Source: Candidatus Woesearchaeota archaeon
GTDB taxonomy: Archaea; Nanobdellota; Nanobdellia; Woesearchaeales; GCA-2686295
Direction: 5' to 3'
DNA: 64,000 nucleotides
Assembly: GCA_013202845.1 (NCBI GenBank)
Contig: JABMPT010000005.1
Span: 135,308-199,307, forward strand
Shown: one piece after another, positions 57,084 through 64,000 of the stretch
How positions within the stretch are numbered: position 1 is the first letter of the stretch
Layout: every line of letters starts with the position of its first letter
Made by a program: the position numbers and the translations under genes
Notes under the pieces: model-generated
The model's database searches: none
What the model saw: the letters and a program-made list of their open reading frames with translations, nothing else
Told to the model about the DNA's origin: nothing

Positions 57084-59093
57084 CTATATCTTTGAAATCA
57101 ATCCGTGTCTTGGACTAAATATGTCTCCAGATCTCTTTAGCTTTTCAATAACTTCCTCTACTTTCTTGGAATCCACTCCTTTTATCTCTGCTTCTCTGAC
57201 AACGTCTTCTACAGGGATTGTTTTTCCAATTGTTTTTTCAAGATCGTTTATTATTTCTCTAACAATAACAATTTGTGACCTTTCGCTGGCAGTTATACCA
57301 GTGGTGATTCTATCAATATCTATCTTCCCTGTTTCAGGGTCAAGACCTATTTGTGATAAGCAGAAATGGACCAATTCTATTGCTCTCTGTGAATCTTTTT
57401 TTGTAACTTTATCTGACAATCTAGTTCTTGCAGATGCTTCTGCTAATCTGACAAGGCCTTCCAATTGTCTTGGTGAGATAGGGATTGCTACAATACCTTC
57501 TTCTGATGAAGCAGTGTTTCTCATTTTTACATAGAAAGCCTTGATTTCATTCAGAGCTATAGTTGTTAATTCTGGCTTAACATTTTGCCTGCTGTATGCA
57601 ACATATTTTTTTATCAAGTTAGAATCTATTGCTTCCTTTATTTTAGTATCTTGATGTAGGGCAAGTATAAATTCAGCCATTTTTTCGTCTCTTACAGAAT
57701 CAGGCAAGTCCCTTATAGGAAATATCAAATCAAATCTGTTAATAAGTGTTGATGGAAGATTAATTTGTTTTGCCAATAATTCATATGGATCAAACCTTCC
57801 GAATTTGGGGTTAGCTGCCGCCAGCACAGTTGTTTCTGCTCTTAAAGTGGCCTGTATGTTTGCTTTTGAGATTGTTATTGTTTGTTGCTCTAGCGCTTCA
57901 TGCATTGCACTGCTATCTTCTGTGGTCATCTTATCCAATTCATCTATACAGCAGAGACCTTTATTTGTCAAGACTAAAGCACCTGCTTCCAGGGCATAAC
58001 CTCTTAAGAATTCATCTTTGACTACTGATGCTGTTAAACCCGCCCCCGATGCTCCCTTTCCACTCACATATCGTGCTTTTGGAGCTATTTGGCTCATTCT
58101 TTTTAGCATCTGACTTTTTCCAGATCCAGGGTCCCCTATTAAGAGTATGTGCATGTCTCCTCTAATCACCCCTTGTTTTCTTTGTTTCTTTGAACCGCCC
58201 ATTAATTGTAAAAGGAGAGCTTCTTTAACTTTTTCATGACCAAAAATTGTGGGTATTAGTGAAGAAACAAGTTTTTCATACACTTTTGGATCCTCGCTCA
58301 ATTTTTTTATTTCTTTTATTTCTTTCTTTGAAATATCTATCTCTGTAAAATCTTCTTGTACTGGTTCTAAATAATTCGCTTCAATCATCAGATCAAATCT
58401 AGTTGATAAACCTCCCGAGGCAAGAACTATGGGAACTTCTTTTATTTCTCCAACAATTTTTAGTTTGCTTCCGGGGTTGGTCTTCTTTTCCGTAATTGGA
58501 GAAACTAAATCTTTTTTCAAGAAGATGTTTATCCTTTTTGGTTGTTCTCCACCTATAAGATCTTCAGGTGCTTCTTCTAAAACAAGTTTTTGTGCATCTA
58601 CTAATTCTTTGCTTATAAGTCGGAATTTTCCTTTTCTTCCACAAGAGCATCTGCTAGGTTCTTTGAACTTTGTATCTATTTGCAGAATATTTATCAAATT
58701 GCCACAGCTAGGACATTCAAACTTTCCACTTGTCACTTGAGGTCTGACATCTGATTTTTGTCTGACAATTCCATCAATTTGAATGAATTTTTTTAAATGC
58801 TTACTTCTTATGTTTCTTATCCTGATGTAATGGGATTCAGGTATGTTTTTTATCCTGATGCTGAATTCTTTGAGTTCCTCCCCTATTATTTTTCTTGCAG
58901 ATAATTCTCCAACCTTAATTATTTCTTCAGGTGTTTCAAGCAAAGCCTCTGCAAGATCAGGACTGAACTTTGATAGATTTGTAAAATCTACTATTAAGAA
59001 GTCTTTTCCTTGTTGGGAATTTTCAAGAAGTTCATTATGGTAACTTGACTCCAGGAACTCTTGAAACTTGTTTATCTGCTCTGTGATGTCCAT
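57084..59093 (-). CDS. mcm: MCM replicative helicase
   Basis: The N-terminal region has the zinc motif CPSC...CSCG (about 125-155) and the DNA-binding OB domain. The AAA+ core shows Walker A GDPGSGKSQ, GKGASGAGLTASV, Walker B GLCCIDELDKM, and the arginine-finger LINRFDLIFPIRD. A winged helix closes the protein (IPVEDVVREAEIKGVDSKKVEEVIEKLKRSGDIFSP). Length 669 is normal and there is no intein. It begins 1 nt after the tbp stop, an unusual and tight coupling of a basal transcription factor with the replicative helicase. Confidence 0.97.
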   Translation of the reverse strand: MDITEQINKFQEFLESSYHNELLENSQQGKDFLIVDFTNLSKFSPDLAEALLETPEEIIKVGELSARKIIGEELKEFSIRIKNIPESHYIRIRNIRSKHLKKFIQIDGIVRQKSDVRPQVTSGKFECPSCGNLINILQIDTKFKEPSRCSCGRKGKFRLISKELVDAQKLVLEEAPEDLIGGEQPKRINIFLKKDLVSPITEKKTNPGSKLKIVGEIKEVPIVLASGGLSTRFDLMIEANYLEPVQEDFTEIDISKKEIKEIKKLSEDPKVYEKLVSSLIPTIFGHEKVKEALLLQLMGGSKKQRKQGVIRGDMHILLIGDPGSGKSQMLKRMSQIAPKARYVSGKGASGAGLTASVVKDEFLRGYALEAGALVLTNKGLCCIDELDKMTTEDSSAMHEALEQQTITISKANIQATLRAETTVLAAANPKFGRFDPYELLAKQINLPSTLINRFDLIFPIRDLPDSVRDEKMAEFILALHQDTKIKEAIDSNLIKKYVAYSRQNVKPELTTIALNEIKAFYVKMRNTASSEEGIVAIPISPRQLEGLVRLAEASARTRLSDKVTKKDSQRAIELVHFCLSQIGLDPETGKIDIDRITTGITASERSQIVIVREIINDLEKTIGKTIPVEDVVREAEIKGVDSKKVEEVIEKLKRSGDIFSPRHGLISKI

Positions 59094-59094
59094 T

Positions 59095-59664
59095 CTACTT
59101 TACTTTTTTTAGTATTTCAACCAGTTTATCAAGAGCGGCGTGTACTTCCTCTTCAGATTTTGTTCCTGTGCACACAACTTTTCCGTTGCTGAATAGTAGG
59201 AATGTTGCTTTTGCTTCCATTAATTTGAATACAAGACCTGGAAATTGTTCAGGTTCGTATTCTGTGTTGTCAAGTTTCATGGCTAAAACGTTCAGATTGA
59301 GATCCATTCCTATGCTACCGCTTGCAACGATGTTTTGAATTTTTATCACAGGTTTTATCTTAATCTTTATGTTTATTTTTTCCAAACTCTCTATGATCTT
59401 CTGTATGGATTCCCTCACTTTTGTCATGCTTCTGGCACCAGTACAAACTACTTTTCCAGAACTGAAGATTAATGCAGAAGTTTTTGGCTCTTTGATTCTG
59501 ATAACTAATCCTGGGAATTGTTCAGGATTATATTCTGTGTTACTTAGAACTGCCGCCATTTTTTCCAGCGGAATATCGTGTTCCAGACTTGTTGACACAA
59601 CTATATTTACAACTTGTATGTTTATTGGTGATTTTCCTTGCATGTTTATTGGTGATTTTTTCAT
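59095..59664 (-). CDS. tbp: TATA-box binding protein
   Basis: Two pseudo-symmetric repeats form the saddle: IVVSTSLEHDIPLEKMAAVLSNTEYNPEQFPGLVIRI...SGKVVCTGARS and IVASGSIGMDLNLNVLAMKLDNTEYEPEQFPGLVFKL...NGKVVCTGTKS. Length 189 is normal. The N-terminus has a short perfect-looking repeat, KSPINMQG then KSPINIQV, encoded by a 24-nt tandem duplication. The ribosome site is GGGGG at 59672-59676. Transcription may start from TATA-like boxes at about 59708-59717 or 59735-59745; an ORB lies further upstream. Confidence 0.97.
   Translation of the reverse strand: MKKSPINMQGKSPINIQVVNIVVSTSLEHDIPLEKMAAVLSNTEYNPEQFPGLVIRIKEPKTSALIFSSGKVVCTGARSMTKVRESIQKIIESLEKINIKIKIKPVIKIQNIVASGSIGMDLNLNVLAMKLDNTEYEPEQFPGLVFKLMEAKATFLLFSNGKVVCTGTKSEEEVHAALDKLVEILKKVK
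59614..59664. repeat. 24-nt tandem duplication at the start of tbp
   Basis: Two adjacent copies of about 24 nt encode KSPIN(M/I)Q twice. They differ at very few positions, so the duplication is recent compared with the rest of the gene. Confidence 0.7.
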
Positions 59665-59776
59665 TTTAGTTCCCCCAAAAGTATTTCTCGTCTAAAAATA
59701 ACTTTTTATTTATAAATGAAATCTTGTCTTCTTTATAAAGGCTTTCGTTATCTAAAATAATCTTTAGAAAGAATAT

Positions 59777-59800
59777 GCCCCCTTTGTTTCCTGTGGAGAA
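59777..59800 (-). promoter_or_regulatory. Origin recognition box upstream of the tbp-mcm-rpa operon
   Basis: The minus strand reads TTCTCCACAGGAAACAAAGG followed by GGGC, the closest match to the ORB consensus in the window and better than the two oriC copies. It lies about 40 nt upstream of the nearest tbp TATA-like box and just after the stop of the zinc-ribbon gene. Confidence 0.75.
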
Positions 59801-59803
59801 TTT

Positions 59804-60103
59804 TTAATAAAAAAAATAATTAAAATTAAAAATTGTTCTGAACGATTTTGATAGTTCAGGGGCTCTTATTTTTAGCCAGTCAAAGATATGGATAGTGTAA
59901 CAATAAGTGCATACAGACATCCAGTTATGACATAGGATACAGCTTGTTTCTCCAAAACCGGAATCTATCTCTTCAGTCTTTGTATATAGCTCTTCCACTA
60001 ATTCTGGCTTTACTTCGCAAAGCCAAGCCTTTATTTCTTCCTCTACACAACCCATGCAAACAGGGTTTGTTATGGCCTCGTTGCACACAATGCATTCACT
60101 CAT
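59804..60103 (-). CDS. Small double zinc-ribbon protein, unknown
   Basis: Two four-cysteine sites are visible: C4xxC7 with C16xxC19, and C55xxC58 with C65xxC68. The spacer and C-terminus are helical (VEEEIKAWLCEVKPELVEELY; IFDWLKIRAPELSKSF). Similar small proteins occur in archaea without assigned function. A good ribosome site (GGAGGTG) precedes the ATG, unlike the leaderless genes around it, which fits a long 5' leader: the strongly structured 60104-60304 region lies directly upstream on the same strand. Confidence 0.7.
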   Translation of the reverse strand: MSECIVCNEAITNPVCMGCVEEEIKAWLCEVKPELVEELYTKTEEIDSGFGETSCILCHNWMSVCTYCYTIHIFDWLKIRAPELSKSFRTIFNFNYFFY

Positions 60104-60304
60104 TTTTTACACCTCCTAACTTTATTTATGGTGTTTAGACCAGGTTCCTTATAGTTCTTTAGAAGAAGTTGCCCAAAGAATCGTCCAGAACCCGGTCAAA
60201 CACACGAGCTCTCAACAAATCCTAGGCTTGTTTACAGTAAACATAGAGCCCACTAACCAAAACAGATACAGATTGTTGTTGTGGTTAGTTAGATTCATCG
60301 TTTT
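60104..60304 (-). ncRNA. Candidate structured leader or stand-alone RNA
   Basis: Three helices can be drawn in series on the minus strand. SL1: ACTAACCA/TGGTTAGT (8 bp). SL2: GGGCTCT/AGAGCTC (7 bp, one G-U) with an inner TGTTTA/TAAACA hairpin. SL3: GTGTTT...ACCGGGTTC against GGAACCTGGT...AAACAC, about 15 bp in all, with an inner TTCTTTGG/CTAAAGAA helix. G-U pairs favour the minus strand as the RNA. A TATA box lies at 60326-60333. I found no RNase P CR-I/CR-V, SRP, tRNA or box C/D signature. Confidence 0.5.
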
Positions 60305-60325
60305 TCTTTCTAATGACATACATTA

Positions 60326-60333
60326 TATATAAA
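60326..60333 (-). promoter_or_regulatory. TATA box for the structured RNA
   Basis: TTTATATA on minus, preceded by AAAAAGA as a possible BRE, predicts a start near 60304, at the edge of the first hairpin and 200 nt before the zinc-ribbon ATG. Confidence 0.55.
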
Positions 60334-60396
60334 TCTTTTTGTGAATTATATTCTTTTTAGAATATATTTATAAAAAAACAGGTTTTTTGTTAATGT

Positions 60397-60591
60397 ATGA
60401 AGATATTCATTGAAAAACAGAATAAGAATATTGAAAAGAAGTTTTCAGGCAAAATTAAAGATTTGTTGAAAGATTTAAAGATTAATTCTGATACTGTTTT
60501 AGTTGTTAAGGATAAAGAGTTGATTACTGAAGAAGATCTTGTTAGTGATAAAGATTCTGTTAAAATATTGAGTGTTATTTCTGGAGGTTGA
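60397..60591 (+). CDS. Ubiquitin-like sulfur carrier (MoaD/ThiS/SAMP type) ending in Gly-Gly
   Basis: The 64 residues form one beta-grasp domain (MKIFIEKQNKNIEKKFSGKIKDLLKDLKINSDTVLVVKDKELITEEDLVSDKDSVKILSVISGG) and end in the di-glycine needed for adenylation and thiocarboxylation. The tRNA thiolase gene follows after 1 nt, so its main role is inferred to be sulfur delivery to TtuA, as with TtuB. The Gly-Gly codons plus stop, GGAGGTTGA, double as the ribosome site of the next gene. TATA-like TTTATAA at about 60367-60374 gives a leaderless start. Confidence 0.88.
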   Translation: MKIFIEKQNKNIEKKFSGKIKDLLKDLKINSDTVLVVKDKELITEEDLVSDKDSVKILSVISGG

Positions 60592-60592
60592 G

Positions 60593-61456
60593 ATGATTTG
60601 CTCTAAATGTTCTGAAAAAGCTGTTTTTCTTGAACCTAAACTTTGCAAGAAACATTTTATTGATTATTTTGAGAAGAAAGTTTTAGATACAATTAAGAAA
60701 TTTAAATTGTTGAATAAAAAAGACAGAGTTGTTGTTGCTTGCTCAGGAGGAAAAGATTCTACCACAGTTCTTTATTTGTTGAAAAAGTTTCATGGTAATG
60801 TTGTTGCATTGGCCATTGATGAAGGAATTAAAGGGTATAGAGATAAGACTTTGGTTGATTTGAAGAAGTTTTGTAAAGATAATGATATTAAGTTACAGAT
60901 TTATTTTTTTGAGAAAGAGTTTGGGAAGACTCTGGATATAATGTTAAAGAAGAAAAACTATCCCTGCTCTGTTTGTGGAACCTTCAGAAGGTATTTGTTG
61001 AATAAATGCGCAAAAGGCTTTCACAAGATTGCAACAGGGCATAACATGGATGATGAGGCACAAGCTGTTCTGATGAATTTGTTGAAAAGTAACACTGATT
61101 TGTTATTGCACTCTGTTCCTATAACTTCTAAAAGGAAAGGTTTTGTCCAGAGGATGAAACCACTTTATTTTTGTTCTGAAAAAGAAGTTGCCGCCTATGC
61201 TTTGTTGAAAGGATTCGATGTTGGCTTTACAGAATGTCCTTATATGGAAGAATCGTTTAGGAATGTTGTTAGGAATTCCTTAAATAATTATGAAAAAGAG
61301 AAAAAAGGCAGCAAGAGAAATATTTTGGAAAAACATTTGAAATTAATTAATGATATTAAAATTTCTAGAAAAAGTTTTCAATATTGTTCTATTTGTGGAG
61401 AACCATCTCAAAGTGATGTTTGTAAAGCTTGCGAACTCATAAAAAGCTTTAAATAA
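60593..61456 (+). CDS. ttuA: tRNA 2-thiouridine synthase, TtuA/Ncs6 family
   Basis: It thiolates a tRNA uridine (U54 or U34) using sulfur from the carrier encoded upstream. Domains: N-terminal zinc site C3, C6, C18, H21 (ICSKC...LCKKH); PP-loop ACSGGKDSTTVLYLL (SGGKDS 51-56); catalytic/Fe-S cysteines in YPCSVCGTFRR; GHNMDDEAQ; and a C-terminal zinc ribbon YCSICGEPSQSDVCKAC. I start it at ATG 60593, just after GGAGG; a longer open frame begins at 60572 inside the carrier gene. Length 287 is slightly shorter than the 300-320 of thermophile TtuA. Confidence 0.92.
   Translation: MICSKCSEKAVFLEPKLCKKHFIDYFEKKVLDTIKKFKLLNKKDRVVVACSGGKDSTTVLYLLKKFHGNVVALAIDEGIKGYRDKTLVDLKKFCKDNDIKLQIYFFEKEFGKTLDIMLKKKNYPCSVCGTFRRYLLNKCAKGFHKIATGHNMDDEAQAVLMNLLKSNTDLLLHSVPITSKRKGFVQRMKPLYFCSEKEVAAYALLKGFDVGFTECPYMEESFRNVVRNSLNNYEKEKKGSKRNILEKHLKLINDIKISRKSFQYCSICGEPSQSDVCKACELIKSFK
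61448..61455 (+). promoter_or_regulatory. TATA box for rpp30, inside the end of ttuA
   Basis: TTTAAATA overlaps the ttuA stop region and is centred about 26 nt before ATG 61478, so rpp30 probably has its own leaderless transcript. Confidence 0.5.
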
Positions 61457-61477
61457 ATACTTCTATTATTTTTGAAT

Positions 61478-62059
61478 ATGTTTGTAGATATAGTTTTTCC
61501 AAAAGGAAATGAGAAGGAATTCATTGAGAAAGCCAGAGTTTTAGGTAGTTCTGGAATCATATTTTTGTATGAGAAAGATGATAAGAAGATTTTTGAAAAA
61601 GTTAAGAAATTAAATCCTAAAAATTTCAAAGTTTATACAGGAATAGTTGGTAAAATAAGTAAGAAATATGATCATGTTTTTTCAAAAGGTTCAAGACAGG
61701 ATTTTGAAAACAAAAATGTTGATATAGTGTTTGATTTGGAAAAAAATCCTAGGAAAGACAGTTTTCATTTCAGAAGTTCTGGTCTGAATCAAGTGCTTTG
61801 CTCTTTAGCAAAAGAAAATAAGATTTTTGTTGGTTTTAGTTTTAATTCTGTTTTGAAAGCAAAAGATAAAGGTTTAGTGTTAGGTCGCATGGTTCAGAAT
61901 GTTTCTTTATGTAAAAAGTATAAGGTTAAAATGATTCTAGCCAGTTTCGCTAGTAAACCTTCTGAGTTAAGATACTGGAAAGACTTAGTTTCTTTTGGAG
62001 TAACAATTGGTATGAACCCTGAAGAAGCTAAAGTCGCTGTTATGAATAGAAAAGTTTAA
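61478..62059 (+). CDS. rnp3: RNase P protein component 3 (Rpp30)
   Basis: Rpp30 is a TIM-barrel partner of the RNase P RNA catalytic domain. Family segments: MFVDIVFPKG at the start, ARVLGSSGIIFLYE, HFRSSGLNQVLCSLAKENKIFVGFSFNSVL, GRMVQNVSLCKKYKVKMILASFASKPSELRYWKDLVSFGVTIGM. I use ATG 61478, which fits the TATA spacing; the frame extends two codons to a TTG. Length 193, near the short end for archaea. With Rnp1 it shows that RNase P is retained. Confidence 0.88.
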   Translation: MFVDIVFPKGNEKEFIEKARVLGSSGIIFLYEKDDKKIFEKVKKLNPKNFKVYTGIVGKISKKYDHVFSKGSRQDFENKNVDIVFDLEKNPRKDSFHFRSSGLNQVLCSLAKENKIFVGFSFNSVLKAKDKGLVLGRMVQNVSLCKKYKVKMILASFASKPSELRYWKDLVSFGVTIGMNPEEAKVAVMNRKV

Positions 62060-62062
62060 ATA
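62055..62062 (+). promoter_or_regulatory. TATA box for the first Cys-rich secreted gene
   Basis: TTTAAATA lies about 26 nt before ATG 62085. The segment from here into the signal peptide recurs almost unchanged at 63773-63822. Confidence 0.55.
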
Positions 62063-62084
62063 ACTAAACTTCTGTGTTAAAGCT

Positions 62085-63767
62085 ATGAATGGGAGAAGAG
62101 GTTTGGTTATATCATTCTTATTTTTGTTTAGCTTATTTTCTCTTCCTGTATCTGGTGTTATTTGGGGAACAAGATTAGAGTATGCTCAGGGGGATAGCGA
62201 GGGCTTTGATGCTGACGACCCTTGCCAATCTAGTGAATCTTTTGTGTTAGGTCACGTTGTTGATAGTAGAATTGCTTCTTTTGAGGGCGATTCTGAAACG
62301 ACAGTCGATACTTATATTAAAAATACTTTTCTTCCTTTAAATGATATTTTTTCTGCAGATTATCCTTTTGAGCCTTATGATTATGATGTTGCTGAATATT
62401 CTCATTATGATTTTGCTGATTTTACTGAAAAAGCGTGTGTTGATGGCAATTGGAATATTTATAGTTTATATACTAATCCTGCCTATGTTCAATATGGCTT
62501 TCTTTATTTGGAAAGTTCTCCAGATACATTATCGATACGAACTTGTGCTGATGGAGATGATCCTGATGAGGACGCAAATTCTTATGGAAATATAATTATA
62601 TACAAGGCAGATAACCCAGAAACATTCTCTATGGTAGATCTTCTATCATCTGATCCTGTTGTTTATCTTTATAAACACGAAAAAGATGGCGATGGTGATG
62701 GAACTTGGGACTGTAGTAGTTATTCTGAAACTTTAAGTGGTGATGATGTATTAGAACCTGGTTTGTATGTTGTTTTTTTTGGTTTAAGTTGCGATGCCGA
62801 AGAAGGCACATTTGACAATGCAGAGGAGTGCAAGGCTAATCTTGGAATAAACGGCAATTTAATTCCAGATTCTGCTAGCGGAGATATTTTCTTCTTTTCA
62901 AAGACAATTTTACCTATAGACGATTCTGAATTAAGAAATCATTTTCCTGAGGGCGATGATAATAATTTCTCTTGTTATGTGCACTCAGGCCATTATGATG
63001 ACAGTTTTGTGCCTGAATTTGCTAATGAGTCTTATCGTTGTTGCGGAGATATCGACACCCCCTACGGAACTTTTTATGAGCATTCTGAGGCAGCTTATCT
63101 TTGTACTGAAGCAAATGGTTGGACTAGTGAGACAGACCCAAATGAACTTTGTTCTAGTCAAACAACAGAAGGAGATGGTGACTATGAATTAGAAATCGGT
63201 GCCAGTTTATTTGATATAATTACTCTAGATGATGGTTCTGATGGTTGCTGTGGAGATGATGATCTTATTATTCTCGAAGACTCTTGTTTTGGAAGCATTC
63301 CGTGCACTGATTTTTCATCTTCTGATTGCCCAAATAGTTGTTTAGATGCCGAAACTTTTTGCACTCAAGAAAAAACAAATTGTATTTATGGGTGTAATCT
63401 TATTGATTGTTCCATTTATACAGGAGAAAGCTATAGTTATTGTCTGCAAGGAAGGGGCGCGTGTATGAGTGCTTGTAATTCGATACATTCAACTTGTTTA
63501 ATTAACACAGAATGTGAGGGAGATAATTATGCTTGCTCTTCCTTGACAGAGGAAGATTCTTGTGGACTTCTCAATTCGTATGGTTGTTTTTGGATGACAA
63601 AAGGTTTTCAAGATTATGCTTTTTTTGATGATAGTAAGCAGTATTTTTGTAGTAATGATTTTGGTGTTGATAATAATGATATTACTCCTGATGTTCCTGC
63701 TGATTGGCATTGGTGGGATGCTCAGGGTGTTAATGCTTACAAGATACACACAATAACTTTTGAATAG
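62085..63767 (+). CDS. Large secreted acidic cysteine-rich protein
   Basis: A signal peptide (MNGRRGLVISFLFLFSLFSLPVSG) precedes a 535-residue exported chain very rich in Asp, Glu, Ser and Cys. There are over 30 cysteines, concentrated in the last 200 residues (RCCGDID, DGCCGDDD, SSDCPNSCLDAETFCTQEKTNCIYGCNLIDC). The middle contains acidic turns such as DGDGDGTWDC that could bind calcium. No known domain or enzyme motif is recognised. The next gene starts with a near-identical promoter and signal-peptide region, so this is one member of a tandem family. Confidence 0.72.
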   Translation: MNGRRGLVISFLFLFSLFSLPVSGVIWGTRLEYAQGDSEGFDADDPCQSSESFVLGHVVDSRIASFEGDSETTVDTYIKNTFLPLNDIFSADYPFEPYDYDVAEYSHYDFADFTEKACVDGNWNIYSLYTNPAYVQYGFLYLESSPDTLSIRTCADGDDPDEDANSYGNIIIYKADNPETFSMVDLLSSDPVVYLYKHEKDGDGDGTWDCSSYSETLSGDDVLEPGLYVVFFGLSCDAEEGTFDNAEECKANLGINGNLIPDSASGDIFFFSKTILPIDDSELRNHFPEGDDNNFSCYVHSGHYDDSFVPEFANESYRCCGDIDTPYGTFYEHSEAAYLCTEANGWTSETDPNELCSSQTTEGDGDYELEIGASLFDIITLDDGSDGCCGDDDLIILEDSCFGSIPCTDFSSSDCPNSCLDAETFCTQEKTNCIYGCNLIDCSIYTGESYSYCLQGRGACMSACNSIHSTCLINTECEGDNYACSSLTEEDSCGLLNSYGCFWMTKGFQDYAFFDDSKQYFCSNDFGVDNNDITPDVPADWHWWDAQGVNAYKIHTITFE

Positions 63768-63772
63768 AAAAG

Positions 63773-63780
63773 TATAAATA
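63773..63780 (+). promoter_or_regulatory. TATA box for the second Cys-rich secreted gene
   Basis: TATAAATA lies about 26 nt before ATG 63803. It is part of the duplicated promoter block. Confidence 0.55.
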
Positions 63781-63802
63781 ACAAAACTTCTGTGTTAAAG
63801 CT

Positions 63803-64000
63803 ATGAGTGGAAGAAGAGGTTTGGTATTTGTAGTATTATTTGTTATTCTAAGTTTATTTGTGGGTGCAGATAAGACTTCTTGTAATGATGAAGGAGGTAT
63901 TTGGTGTGATAATCTTCTATCAGATGAAAAATGTAAATATCCAGAAGATTTGATTTCTGAGAACAGTATTGATTGTGTTATTAGTTCAGGTCAATATGTA
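63803..64000 (+). CDS. Second secreted cysteine-rich protein (3' end outside window)
   Basis: The first 66 codons are visible and open to the window edge. The signal peptide MSGRRGLVFVVLFVILSLFVGA is followed by a cysteine-containing mature start (TSCNDEGGIWCDNLLSDEKCKYPEDL). The first seven residues, the 5' region and the promoter match the preceding gene closely, whereas the mature chain differs from the first residues on. It is likely another member of the secreted family, or a chimera that shares only the export module. Confidence 0.65.
   Translation, partial: MSGRRGLVFVVLFVILSLFVGADKTSCNDEGGIWCDNLLSDEKCKYPEDLISENSIDCVISSGQYV

Noticed and set aside
51324-59093. Inteins in DP2 or MCM
   Set aside because: Both are of normal length with uninterrupted catalytic motifs.
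60104-60304. RNase P, SRP or H/ACA RNA
   Set aside because: No CR-I/CR-V, no SRP S-domain motif, and the ACA-like triplet after the last stem does not sit at a convincing distance from an internal pocket. Kept only as a structured RNA of unknown class.
60572-60592. Longer N-terminus for TtuA
   Set aside because: It would begin inside the carrier gene and include the GGAGG ribosome site; the zinc motif starts just after ATG 60593.
62341-63192. Overlapping Ile/Leu/Met-rich frames inside the Cys-rich gene
   Set aside because: They are out-of-frame readings of Asp-rich codons (GAT repeats) with no ribosome site or family match.

Overview
The window is a gene-dense, AT-rich archaeal chromosome segment. 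The gene content is archaeal throughout: PAN proteasome ATPase, Orc1/Cdc6, both subunits of DNA polymerase D, MCM, TBP, Hef, RfcS, pelota, aIF2-beta, RNase P proteins Rnp1 and Rpp30, and an archaeal-order ribosomal protein cluster. A one-piece primase (PriS catalytic domain joined to a PriL-type Fe-S domain), short versions of several proteins, and families of small secreted or lipoprotein-like surface proteins point to a DPANN archaeon. The Woesearchaeota/Pacearchaeota side is my best guess, made from protein style and not from a tree. I saw no rRNA, no tRNA, no CRISPR array and no transposase.

Layout. 1-11.3 kb holds housekeeping and salvage genes: proC end, PAN, M24 peptidase, YggS, HAD, an ASCH/deoxyribosyltransferase-like fusion followed by thymidine kinase, a PadR-TRASH regulator, AlaRS, twin one-pass surface proteins, a methyltransferase and a lone CARF-like protein. 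11.3-12.7 kb has a PRC-barrel protein and RfcS. 12.7-19.2 kb is a five-gene minus-strand operon for a cell-surface assembly: a pilin-like anchor protein, a five-span membrane protein with a large ectodomain, and three paralogous lipoproteins. 19.2-25.9 kb runs on plus: pelota overlapping an Arm/FmrO-type 16S rRNA methyltransferase homologue, a TrmB regulator, PheS-PheT and a LOG-family protein. 25.9-41.1 kb is the S10/spc ribosomal protein superoperon on minus, including SecY and an EMC3/YidC-like insertase. 41.3-48.3 kb carries primase, an Lrp-type domain protein, Hef, a tandem-repeat miniprotein, membrane proteins including a catalytically dead S2P-like protein, a TraB-family protein and a second TrmB.

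48.36-48.71 kb is a convincing replication origin: two inverted ORB sites flank a very AT-rich core, and a mini-ORB covers the predicted start of orc1. Orc1, DP1 and DP2 follow directly. At 56.5-59.7 kb a tbp-mcm-rpa operon lies on minus, and a near-consensus ORB sits upstream of tbp, suggesting that Orc1 links origin state to expression of replication genes. 60.1-60.3 kb is a strongly structured, promoter-preceded non-coding stretch ahead of a small double zinc-ribbon gene. 60.4-62.1 kb encodes a ubiquitin-like sulfur carrier, a TtuA-type tRNA thiolase and Rpp30. The window ends in tandem secreted cysteine-rich proteins whose promoters and signal-peptide starts are near copies.

Most isolated genes and first genes of operons have a TATA box about 24-28 nt before the start codon, implying leaderless mRNAs. 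Genes inside operons use GGAGG/GGTG-type ribosome binding sites or 1-20 nt overlaps.
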